DNA of 64,000 nucleotides from positions 62,001-126,000 of the forward strand of contig CAJJBX010000002.1 in NCBI GenBank assembly GCA_905182555.1, in the 5' to 3' direction. Positions 56,949 through 64,000 of the stretch are shown here, in pieces. The stretch is from an uncultured Ilumatobacter sp. GTDB taxonomy: Bacteria > Actinomycetota > Acidimicrobiia > Acidimicrobiales > Ilumatobacteraceae. A model generated the notes under the pieces. The model was not told where the DNA came from, ran no database searches, and was given only the letters and a program-made list of their open reading frames with translations. The first letter of the stretch is position 1. Every line of letters begins with the position of its first letter. Position numbers and translations under genes: made by a program.

Positions 56949-57778
56949 GTCGCCCAGACATCGATGCCGGTGCTGTGCTGGCGTGGGGGCTCCCTCGCAT
57001 GCGCGACTTGCCGTGGCGCAACGAGCGCGATCCGTGGCGCATCCTGGTCGCCGAGGTGATGCTGCAACAGACTCAGGTCGAACGAGTCATTCCTAAGTGG
57101 GTTGCCTTTCTCGATGCCTTTCCGACACCTCGAGAGTGCGCCGCAGCGCCGCTGGGCGACGTTTTGCGGCTCTGGCAGGGGCTCGGCTACCCACGGCGTG
57201 CCCGCAATCTGCAGGCCACCGCAGCGGTCGTTGTCGAACACCACGATGGATTGCTTCCTGACGGACTCGAGGATTTGCTCGTCCTTCCTGGAATCGGCCC
57301 GTACACGGCGCGCGCGGTCTTGGCCTTCGCGTTCGAGCGGGATGTCGCGGTAGTGGACACGAACATTGCGCGAATTTTGGCGCGCACGGCAGGGGAGCGA
57401 CTGACGCCCAAAGCCGCACAGGAGCGTGCCGATGCTGCTGTGCCGCTCGGCGATGGATGGGCGTGGAACCAAGTCATCATGGACCTTGGTGCCGGACTCT
57501 GCCGACCAACTCCGATATGTGCCGAATGTCCACTCGTAGCGAGCTGTGCGTGGAGCGCCGCCGGGCGCCCCGACCCGGATCCGGCCATTGGTTCCGCTGG
57601 TGTGAGCGGTAAGCAAGCTCGCTTCGAAGGAAGCCGCCGCCAAGCCCGTGGCAAGGTACTGAAGGCACTCAACAACGGTGCTCGACCCGCAGCCGACTTC
57701 GATCTACAGATCCTCAGCAGCCTGCTGGCCGACGGCCTCATCGAACAATTCGGCACCACCGTCACCCTTCCAACCTGA
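56945..57778 (+). CDS. mutY: A/G-specific adenine glycosylase MutY
   Basis: MutY removes adenine opposite 8-oxoguanine. From GTG 56945, which overlaps the methyltransferase stop (GTGA), the product is 277 residues. It has the catalytic Glu37 in AEVMLQQTQVERV, the helix-hairpin-helix LPGIGPYTARA near residue 116, the catalytic Asp in VVDTNIAR near residue 138 and a 4Fe-4S cluster Cys set spaced C-6-C-2-C-5-C (CRPTPICAECPLVASC). The C-terminal NUDIX-like domain of longer MutY proteins is absent or reduced, as in other actinobacteria. An upstream in-frame start at 56927 exists. Confidence 0.93.
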   Translation: MSRPDIDAGAVLAWGLPRMRDLPWRNERDPWRILVAEVMLQQTQVERVIPKWVAFLDAFPTPRECAAAPLGDVLRLWQGLGYPRRARNLQATAAVVVEHHDGLLPDGLEDLLVLPGIGPYTARAVLAFAFERDVAVVDTNIARILARTAGERLTPKAAQERADAAVPLGDGWAWNQVIMDLGAGLCRPTPICAECPLVASCAWSAAGRPDPDPAIGSAGVSGKQARFEGSRRQARGKVLKALNNGARPAADFDLQILSSLLADGLIEQFGTTVTLPT

Positions 57779-57898
57779 CCCGCAACCTGGCCCGCGCCAA
57801 CCAGACTCGCGTCAACCTGGTCTTTCGGAAGGGCTTGGGCAGACAGATGTGCGGGCCAATTACCGGTGGGTAGCTTGCGGGTTCTATCGTCAGGGGCG

Positions 57899-58985
57899 AT
57901 GCGCCCATCAAAAGACTTCTTCCGTCCGCTCGCCGTCGGGGCCCCTCAGCCAGTCCGCGAGATTCCGTTCCCGCCGAGCCGGATGATCCACTTCTTCCCG
58001 GCAGCAAACGCAAAGATGCGATCGAAGGTGCCCCAGATCGCGCCAACGGTCGACATCCTTCTGGCGAACCTCGAAGACGGCGTTCCTGCCGACCAGAAAG
58101 AAGCCGCCCGCGCCGGCCTGGTGGAGATCGCGCAAAGTCCCACATTCGCCACGGACTTCGGCGCAACCCAGTTCTGGACGAGGGTCAACAGCCTCGACTC
58201 GCCGTGGGGCCTCGACGACATCACCGCAGCCGTGCTCGAAGCTGGTGAGGCGCTCGACGTGATCATGATCCCGAAGGTCGAAGGGCCTGAGGACATCCAC
58301 TACGCCGACCGGTTGCTTGCACAACTGGAAGCAAAAGCCGGCTTAAAAAAGCCGTTGCTGATCCACGCGATCCTCGAAACTGCGCGAGGCATGGCCAATG
58401 TCGAAGAGATCTGCGCAGCCTCGCCTCGCATGCAGGGACTCTCCCTTGGCCCGGCCGACCTTGCTTGAAGACGGCGACGCATCCACCCGCGTCGGCGGCG
58501 GCCACCCTGGCTACCTCGTCCGAACCGACCCTCCCATGGTGACACGAGACGACGGCACAGCCGAGACCGATATCAACGCCGACCGCACCACGTACCAGCA
58601 GGACCTGTGGCACTACACGATTGCTCGCATGGTCGATGCCTGTGTGATGAACGGGATCCTCCCGTTCTACGGACCGTTTGGTGACATTAAGGACACCGTT
58701 GCCTGCGAAGACCAGTTCCGCAATGCCTACCTGCTCGGGTGCGTCGGCGCTTGGAGCCTGCACCCCGTCCAGATCGACGTCGCCAAGAAGGTGTTCAGCC
58801 CGGCCCCGGCCGATGTTGCGCACGCGCAGCGTGTGATCGAAGCCATGGGCGACGGGACGGGCGCACTGATGCTCGATGGCAAGATGGAAGACGACGCATC
58901 GGTGAAGCAGTGCCACGTCGTGGTCGAACTTGCCAAGGCACTTTCCGCCAGCGATGCCGACCTCGCCGCCAGCTACGGCTTCTGA
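57899..58985 (+). CDS. Malyl-CoA lyase-type HpcH/HpaI family protein (frameshifted)
   Basis: From ATG 57899 the first frame carries [26 protein letters not shown] with the metal-site Glu-Asp, [11 protein letters not shown] and LSLGPADLA. After an extra T near 58465 the second frame continues as [35 protein letters not shown] and [20 protein letters not shown]. The RVGGGHPGY and PFYGPFGD segments match L-malyl-CoA/beta-methylmalyl-CoA lyases. Restored length is about 361 residues. It would cleave or form malyl-CoA-type esters, as in the ethylmalonyl-CoA or 3-hydroxypropionate routes. The related CoA-ester lyase follows 13 bases later. Confidence 0.86.
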
Positions 58986-58998
58986 GAGAGACGGACCA

Positions 58999-59895
58999 AT
59001 GACCAGCAATCCAGTGACCAACGGCGCATCAGCTCAGCTCCGCCCCCGCCGGTCGGTGCTCTACATGCCGGCAGCGAACGAGCGGGCACTCGAGAAAGCC
59101 AAGACAATTTCGGCCGACGCAATTATCTTCGACCTCGAAGACGCCGTCGCTCCTGACGCGAAGCCCGATGCCCGCGCTAGGGCCGTTGCGGCTGTGCAGT
59201 CGGGTGAATACGGCAACCGTGAACTCACCATCCGATGCAACGGCCTCGACACCGAGTGGGGTGCCGACGACATCGCCGCAGCGGGTGCAGCCTCGCCCTC
59301 AGCCGTGGTGATCCCGAAAGTCGACACCGTCGAGCAGGTCGACGCCGTGTCGGCGCAACTCGACGCCGCTGGAGCATCTGTAGACACGATGATCTGGCCG
59401 ATGATCGAGACACCGACCGCCATGTTTAACGTCCGCTCAATCGCTGCGCATCCGCGTGTGGCCGTGCTGGTGATGGGGACCAACGACCTCGCCAAGGAAC
59501 TGCGCTCGCCAATCGTGACCGGCCGCCATCCGCTCGTCGCGCACCTCGCCACAGCGCTGCTCGCCGCCCGCGAGGCCGGCAAGGTCATCCTTGATGGCGT
59601 CTACAACGATGTGAAGAACCCTGACGGCTTCGCGGCTGAATGTCAGCAGGGCATGGAAATGGGTTTCGACGGCAAGACGTTGATCCATCCGAGCCAGGTC
59701 GATCCGACGAACGATGTATGGGCCCCGGGTGCCGACGAGATCGAGTACGCCGAGCGCGTCATCGCGGCGTTCGACGAGGCAGTCGCCGCCGGAAAGGGCG
59801 TGGTCACGGTCGATGGTCGCATGATCGAAAATCTGCACGTCGACAACGCCCGGCGAGTACTCGCTACGGCTGTGGCAATTACAGAACTGCAGTAG
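58999..59895 (+). CDS. CitE-like CoA-ester lyase
   Basis: A 298-residue HpcH/HpaI-superfamily TIM barrel: RRSVLYMPAANERALEKA, IIFDLEDAVAPDAK with the metal-binding Glu-Asp, IRCNGLDTEWG with the CoA-binding Arg, VIPKVDTVEQV, MIWPMIETPTAMFN, VMGTNDLAKEL and GFDGKTLIHPSQVDP. It resembles citrate-lyase beta-like proteins, which act as malyl-CoA thioesterases or citramalyl-CoA lyases. The ATG at 58999 has GAGAGAGACGGA before it; the frame opens further upstream but without family similarity. Pairing with the malyl-CoA-lyase-type gene suggests a two-step route, as in malyl-CoA lyase plus thioesterase pairs. Confidence 0.88.
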   Translation: MTSNPVTNGASAQLRPRRSVLYMPAANERALEKAKTISADAIIFDLEDAVAPDAKPDARARAVAAVQSGEYGNRELTIRCNGLDTEWGADDIAAAGAASPSAVVIPKVDTVEQVDAVSAQLDAAGASVDTMIWPMIETPTAMFNVRSIAAHPRVAVLVMGTNDLAKELRSPIVTGRHPLVAHLATALLAAREAGKVILDGVYNDVKNPDGFAAECQQGMEMGFDGKTLIHPSQVDPTNDVWAPGADEIEYAERVIAAFDEAVAAGKGVVTVDGRMIENLHVDNARRVLATAVAITELQ

Positions 59896-59983
59896 GCCAA
59901 GGCCTCAGAAATGGTCGGTTGCCCATCTGGTCGCACTCGCTGTGGGATGCGCCAGCCCCTGTGGGGTGCGGTCGCCCGCTGCG

Positions 59984-60510
59984 TCAGAGTGTCAGGGCAT
60001 CAAGAATCTGGTCGAACGCCACGTCGGCGTAGGTGAGCATCTCGTCGTCGGTGCGATCTTGGATGGGATGTGGGGTGAACACACGCGACACAGCGGGAAA
60101 GCCGAGCGCCGTCGATTGGGCCACGGCAGCATCGACAAACTGGTCGGAGGCGATGAACATCGACGGGATGCCACGCAGTTCGAGATCGTTGATGTCGTGC
60201 ACACTGCACGACGTGCAACTGCCTCAATCCGCCAAGGCTTCGATGACCACCTGGCATTCGGTGGCGATCTTGTGGCGAAGGTCGACAGGTGCTGGCTTGG
60301 CGAAGGTCGGTTTCATGTAGCGGTTGACGTTGGCGCCGATGCCGATCAGCCGTTCCTCGATCCGGTCGAGAAAATGTCGCCGCGCGGCTTGGAGATGTCG
60401 AGCAGTCCAACAGTCAAGCCTTCGAGTGACGCCGGGCGTGCCAGGCGTTCGCGCTCGACGAGCGTTCGCTCGCTGGTGGGATCCAAGATTGCCGAGTTGG
60501 CCATGCTCAT
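59984..60510 (-). CDS. UGSC-family selenoprotein with in-frame TGA (and one-base deletion)
   Basis: The restored product is 175 residues. It starts at ATG 60510 (MSMANSAILDPTSERTLVE), continues LLDISKPRGDIF, then after one missing base near 60370 LDRIEERLIGIGANVNRYMKP, TFAKPAPVDLRHKIATECQ, VVIEALAD, TGA, GSCTSCSVHDINDLELRG, IPSMFIASDQFVDAA and FTPHPIQDRTDDEMLTYAD to a TAA-type end at 59984. The TGA (60224-60226, residue 96) sits exactly at the U of the family-naming UGSC motif; Cys homologues have CGSC there. Sequence on both sides is in one frame and conserved. A hairpin follows the TGA. It is the last gene of an operon with a thioredoxin-domain fusion protein. Its function is unknown, probably thiol/selenol redox. 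Confidence 0.85.
60194..60212 (-). promoter_or_regulatory. SECIS-like hairpin after the UGA codon
   Basis: On the coding strand GTCGTGC, loop AGTGT and GCACGAC form a seven-pair stem with a five-base loop. The stem begins 12 bases and the loop 19 bases after the TGA, within the range of bacterial SECIS elements, and the loop contains GU as in SelB-binding loops. This is a hand-folded prediction. Confidence 0.5.
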
Positions 60511-60519
60511 CAGTCTTGT

Positions 60520-61983
60520 CTAGTACACAACGGGCCGGGTGACCGGCTTGGAGCCCTTGTCGCCGTTGACCCATCCGCCGATGATCTGGCTGAACAGGCC
60601 GGCACCGCCGCCTGCATAGGTGAGCATCAGGCCGCCAGGTCGGAATTTCGGCAGCGACTCGGCGGATGCAAACGCTTCGGGAACGCCCTCGGCGATTCCG
60701 TCGGCGCCACGAACCAGCTCGGCACCCGATCGGTTGAGATGGCTACTGATCTCGGCCACGATGCGTTCACGGTCCCAACCAGCGTCGGCGAACACGCGGG
60801 CGTGCTCGGGCCCCATGACGACGATTGCGTCGAACATCATGATCAGCTTGGGATGGTTGACACCCTGGAGCTTGAGTGCGAACGATTTGACGAGCGACTC
60901 GGGTTCACGGGATAGCTGGTCGACCATGCAATGTGGCCCTTCGCCGGCAAAAACTGTGAGGGCGTCGACACCATCGTCGAGGCCGTGTTCGCCTGCGAGC
61001 CGGCCGTACGGCGAAGTGTCGTCGGCTTCGGCGAAGCAGAACGAAATTTTTGCTGGGCTGCCGTGGGCGGCCCGGTCGACTTCACCGGGGCGACCGCCAC
61101 CGAAGTTGCGAATCACCAGCTGCAGCGCACGACCAATGGTGAGGTTGGCGCGGTTGCCCTGACCGAGCGCATTGCCGCCTGAGTTCATCCCAATTGCACG
61201 TGTGCCCGGGCCACTGCACACGATGACCGGCCCGACCGGCATTGTGGTGGCGAGCAGGCCGTGCATGTTGAACTCGTCGGTGCATGCCGCTCCGACGGCG
61301 GTCAAGACCCACGGCAGATACTCCGGCTTGCAGCCTGCCATCACCGCAGCGATCGCCACCTTTTCGACGGTGATTTCGACGAGGTCGGGCGGCACGGTTG
61401 CCACGATGTCTGATGGGGCTCGGGTGGTGCCGGCGAGCATTGCCATCACTCGTTCTTCGGTCGGCGGGACCACGGGCAGGCCATCGGTCCAACCGCGGTT
61501 GAACATCATCTCCACAGGGTCTTCAGCCGCAGCAACCTCAACTCGTCGAGCAGTGAGGACTGAACCTCCGAAACGCACTCGCAGTTCGTCGACGACGTCG
61601 GGGTCGACGCTCATCGACCCGCATCCGGGACGCATCGGGGGCAGATCGGGAGCGAGCGAGCTGACTCCGGTGAACGATTCCCACGCGGCGCGCGACCAGC
61701 CGATGGTCCGGTTGACTTCGACGCCGTTCTCGACCTTGATCAACGTCGGAACCGTCTCGATCTCATGGTGCCAGCTGACGAATAAGGACGTGTCGTCGAT
61801 CGCAGCTGGCGACTCGGGGAAACCCGGTTCGTCCTGGCAGTACACGGTGAGGCGCACGTTGTCGGCGAGTTGTTCAAGCACCGGAACGACTGTCTGACAG
61901 GTCTCACATTCTTGCTTGACCACGACAACGAAGCCGTCAGGAAGTACCGGGGCGGCGCCTGTGTTGTTGACAGGAAGGGTCAT
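60520..61983 (-). CDS. Thioredoxin-domain fusion protein, partner of the UGSC gene
   Basis: The 487-residue product has an N-terminal thioredoxin-like domain with a CxxC site (Cys26-Glu-Thr-Cys29 in KQECETCQTVVPVLEQL), the cis-Pro segment VPTLIKVENG near residue 90 and a short linker with RPGCGSM. The rest (about 150-487) is a conserved domain without a familiar name: NRGWTDGLPVVPPTEERV, VAIAAVMAGCKPEYLPWVL, GPVIVCSGPG, MNSGGNALGQGNRANLTIGR and AYAGGGAGLFSQIIGGW-like ends. The gene overlaps the upstream hydrolase by four bases and is nine bases before the UGSC gene. The fusion suggests that the thioredoxin site exchanges electrons with the selenoprotein. Confidence 0.75.
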   Translation of the reverse strand: MTLPVNNTGAAPVLPDGFVVVVKQECETCQTVVPVLEQLADNVRLTVYCQDEPGFPESPAAIDDTSLFVSWHHEIETVPTLIKVENGVEVNRTIGWSRAAWESFTGVSSLAPDLPPMRPGCGSMSVDPDVVDELRVRFGGSVLTARRVEVAAAEDPVEMMFNRGWTDGLPVVPPTEERVMAMLAGTTRAPSDIVATVPPDLVEITVEKVAIAAVMAGCKPEYLPWVLTAVGAACTDEFNMHGLLATTMPVGPVIVCSGPGTRAIGMNSGGNALGQGNRANLTIGRALQLVIRNFGGGRPGEVDRAAHGSPAKISFCFAEADDTSPYGRLAGEHGLDDGVDALTVFAGEGPHCMVDQLSREPESLVKSFALKLQGVNHPKLIMMFDAIVVMGPEHARVFADAGWDRERIVAEISSHLNRSGAELVRGADGIAEGVPEAFASAESLPKFRPGGLMLTYAGGGAGLFSQIIGGWVNGDKGSKPVTRPVVY

Positions 61984-62864
61984 GAGAGAAACTCCAAGAT
62001 CCGTTGGTTGATGGCGTCGGGTGTTTCGAGGTGCAAGAAGTGGCCAGCATTCCGAATGATCTCAATCTTGACGTGATTGCCGACCATGGAACGAGCCGAC
62101 TCAGCAACTTCGGCACCAATGCATCCGTCGTTCGCGCCGTGCAAGTACAACGTTGGCTGCGTCGGCACCGCTTGCGTGGCGGCTTGGATGCCATCGAGCG
62201 CCGGATCTCGATATCCGTCACCGAGTGCCGCGCGGTAGTAGCCGAGTGCCGCGGCGAGGTGCTCGGGCTCGCGCATCGCGTCCTTGATGGCGGGCAGATC
62301 GGCAGCAGCGTCGTACCCCGGGGACCAATCGCGCCAGATCATGTCGATGAAGGCGAAGTCGTCAGCCGGAACGACCATGTCGGCCAGACCGTGTTGAAAG
62401 AAGAACATGTACCAACTCTTTTTTAACTGTTCCGTGTTTGTGACGAATGCCAAACCCAGCGATGCGCCCGGTGGGACCGCCATCGCAACGACCCGACTCC
62501 AGCGTTCCGGCGCCGATGATGCGGCTCCGTAGGTAATGGGCGCCCCCCAATCGTGGCCAATGATGACAGCGCGCTGGTCGCCGCTGAAGTGTTCGTGAAG
62601 CGCATTCATGTCGTCCGACGATGCCCCGGTTTGGTAGGCGCCGTTCGTAGCGATACCGCTCGGCGCGTAGCCGCGAAGGAACGGAGCGACGACGCGAAAA
62701 CCGGCGTCGTCGAGGACTGGCATGAGGTGGCGCCACGAATGCGCTGAGTCAGGGAAGCCGTGAGCGCAGACGACGAGCGGACGTGAGTGGTCGTCGATCG
62801 ACGGTGACGTCAGGCAGGCCAACTCGACAGTGCCGAGCGAGACAGAGGTGAATGATTCCGACAT
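61980..62864 (-). CDS. Epoxide-hydrolase/haloalkane-dehalogenase-like alpha/beta hydrolase
   Basis: From ATG 62864 the 294-residue protein has HGFPDSAHSW (oxyanion region, residues 35-44), the nucleophile elbow GHDWGAPI with Asp105 in place of Ser, and a C-terminal NAGHFLHLETP with the catalytic His. An Asp nucleophile with GHDWG marks epoxide hydrolases and haloalkane dehalogenases. The HGFP oxyanion motif is typical of epoxide hydrolases. It is first in the operon with the thioredoxin fusion and UGSC genes. The frame opens 22 codons earlier, without support. Confidence 0.85.
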   Translation of the reverse strand: MSESFTSVSLGTVELACLTSPSIDDHSRPLVVCAHGFPDSAHSWRHLMPVLDDAGFRVVAPFLRGYAPSGIATNGAYQTGASSDDMNALHEHFSGDQRAVIIGHDWGAPITYGAASSAPERWSRVVAMAVPPGASLGLAFVTNTEQLKKSWYMFFFQHGLADMVVPADDFAFIDMIWRDWSPGYDAAADLPAIKDAMREPEHLAAALGYYRAALGDGYRDPALDGIQAATQAVPTQPTLYLHGANDGCIGAEVAESARSMVGNHVKIEIIRNAGHFLHLETPDAINQRILEFLS

Positions 62865-63006
62865 GCCGTCGAACGTAGCGGAGGCTGCTGTTACGAACGT
62901 CACCCCACGGTATTGACAGCGCAAGCGCACGAACCTCTAGTGTTTTTGCATCGGGGATCCGCGAAAAATTCATACTGCGCCATCTGGGGACGGCGACGGG
63001 TTTAAC

Positions 63007-63852
63007 GTGACGTTTCATGGCGTCCGTGGTTCGACACCGTGCCACAGCCCGAAACTCGTTAAGTACGGCGGCAACACGTCATGTGTGTCGCTCGATATCA
63101 ACGGGGTCGATCCGGTGCTGTTCGACCTCGGAACGGGGCTCCGCTACTTCGGCCAGGAGCTCGCCACAGACAGTGCGCTCCGAGCGACGGTCTTGCTGAG
63201 CCATCTCCATTGGGACCACATCCAGGGCCTGCCGTTCTTCACGCCACTGCTGCAAGACGGCTCGCATCTGACGATTTACGGCCCGGCCCAAGAGGGCGAT
63301 CTGACATTGCAATCGGTGTTCGCCGACACGATTAAGCCGCCGATCTTCCCCGTGCATCTCGAGACGCTGCCGGGATTGATCGACTTCATTGAATGCTGGC
63401 AGAACGAGTTCGTGATTGGCACCGACGCCGTGCCCGTCGAAGTCATGGCCCGCTCGATCCCACATGCCGGCAACACTCTTGGATACAGAGTGACTGCCCG
63501 CGGCGCAACGGTTGCGTATCTCAGTGACCATCAGATGCCGGTCGACGGATCACTCGGGATCGGCGACAGTGCCTTCGAACTTTGCCGGGGTGCTGACTTG
63601 CTGATCCACGACGCGCAGTACACGCCGAGTGAGTTTGCTCGTAAGTCCAACTGGGGCCACTGCACGATCGAGTACGCGGTCTGGGTGGCTGCTCATGCCG
63701 GGGCAAAACAACTTGCGCTTTTCCACCACGACCCGACGCACGATGACGCGATGCTCGATGTTCTCACCGCTGAGGCTCAGCGGTGCGGCCGTGAGCTGGG
63801 CGTCGAAGTCTTCGCCGCACGCGAAGGACAGACCATCCGCGTTGGCGGTTGA
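63007..63852 (+). CDS. MBL-fold metallo-hydrolase
   Basis: A 281-residue metallo-beta-lactamase-fold protein: GVRGSTPCHSPKLVKYGGNTSC at the start, then the metal motif SHLHWDHIQG (His66, His68, Asp70, His71), HAGNTLGYR near residue 158, AYLSDHQMP near residue 178 and HHDPTHDDAML near residue 246. The GVRGSTP...GGNTSC start is shared with cyclic-phosphodiesterase-like and response-regulator-linked MBL proteins. The substrate is unknown. The start is GTG 63007; 142 bases separate it from the divergent hydrolase. Confidence 0.88.
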   Translation: MTFHGVRGSTPCHSPKLVKYGGNTSCVSLDINGVDPVLFDLGTGLRYFGQELATDSALRATVLLSHLHWDHIQGLPFFTPLLQDGSHLTIYGPAQEGDLTLQSVFADTIKPPIFPVHLETLPGLIDFIECWQNEFVIGTDAVPVEVMARSIPHAGNTLGYRVTARGATVAYLSDHQMPVDGSLGIGDSAFELCRGADLLIHDAQYTPSEFARKSNWGHCTIEYAVWVAAHAGAKQLALFHHDPTHDDAMLDVLTAEAQRCGRELGVEVFAAREGQTIRVGG

Positions 63853-63853
63853 C

Positions 63854-64000
63854 GTGGTCGGCGCTATCGCTTCGATTGTCCTGGGCCTCGTCTTCCTCGT
63901 TGCCGGTGGTTCGAAGATCGCTGCAGGCCCAGACTGGCCCGTCCAAGCCGTTGGCCTCGGAGCGCCCCGCGGCGTGATCCCATTTGTTCCGTGGGTCGAA
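63854..64000 (+). CDS. MauE/DoxX-like membrane protein, N-terminal part (cut by window end)
   Basis: The frame from GTG 63854 (or TTG 63842) reads VVGAIASIVLGLVFLVAGGSKI, then GPDWPVQAVGLGAPRGVIPFVPWVE at the window end. A first transmembrane helix ending in AGGSKI is the start of MauE/DoxX-type proteins. It begins directly after the MBL gene stop. The rest lies outside the window. Confidence 0.6.
   Translation, partial: MVGAIASIVLGLVFLVAGGSKIAAGPDWPVQAVGLGAPRGVIPFVPWVE

Overview
The window is high-GC DNA (about 60-65% by eye) with many GTG starts and tightly packed, often overlapping genes. Actinobacterial traits are clear: two F420-type luciferase-like (LLM) oxidoreductases, a mycothiol-type MDMPI-fold protein, a DUF3516 helicase, paired ArsA-like ATPases, a DUF2752 protein and lipoproteins with Thr/Pro- or Gly/Ser-rich low-complexity tails. 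Gene content (box-type benzoate breakdown, many SDR, enoyl-CoA hydratase and CoA-ester enzymes) fits a heterotroph of the Acidimicrobiia/Ilumatobacter kind. That placement is inference from content only.

Layout. 0-7 kb: the end of an HNH nuclease gene, a PaaX-family repressor, and a divergent aerobic benzoyl-CoA (box) cluster: boxC, boxB, an alpha/beta hydrolase and a benzoate-CoA ligase; no boxA is visible. 7-16 kb: SDR enzymes, an APH-like phosphotransferase, Ppx/GppA, glutaminyl-tRNA synthetase, an LLM oxidoreductase and a hydrolase. 16-21.5 kb: mscL, an SGNH lipoprotein and a DUF2752 protein that converge on a long 18-bp repeat array, an ABC-F ATPase and an enoyl-CoA hydratase. 21.4-30.8 kb: class I fumarase, a hydrolase lipoprotein, a TauE/SafE permease, HrpB helicase, a thioredoxin-like protein, an eIF2B-like protein and an AbiEi/DUF559-like protein, nearly all broken by small indels. 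30.8-33.7 kb: DUF3516 helicase. 33.7-38.6 kb: a co-directional set of beta-ureidopropionase, dihydropyrimidinase, F420-type LLM oxidoreductase and methylmalonate-semialdehyde dehydrogenase, which fits pyrimidine or hydantoin catabolism. 38.6-46 kb: accessory and small genes, including an acyl-CoA dehydrogenase and a LOG-family protein. 46-50 kb: class Ia ribonucleotide reductase nrdAB behind a promoter and two NrdR-box-like sites. 50-60 kb: an HMG-CoA-lyase-like gene, the ArsA pair, a serine hydrolase, a flippase-like membrane protein, a MaoC dehydratase, a methyltransferase, mutY and two CoA-ester lyases. 60-64 kb: a three-gene minus-strand operon ending in a UGSC-family gene with an in-frame TGA where the family has selenocysteine, then an MBL-fold hydrolase and a DoxX/MauE-like membrane gene cut by the window edge.

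Two whole-window themes matter. First, about 18 genes, including normally essential ones (nrdA, nrdB, glnS, fumarase), carry one-base or short indels. The simplest reading is uncorrected sequencing or assembly error, so several entries are annotated across two frames. Second, non-coding or low-complexity DNA is patterned: a 31-bp palindrome appears three times between genes, and 9-, 12- and 18-bp tandem repeats recur. The most interesting candidate is the UGSC selenoprotein operon with its thioredoxin-fused partner.
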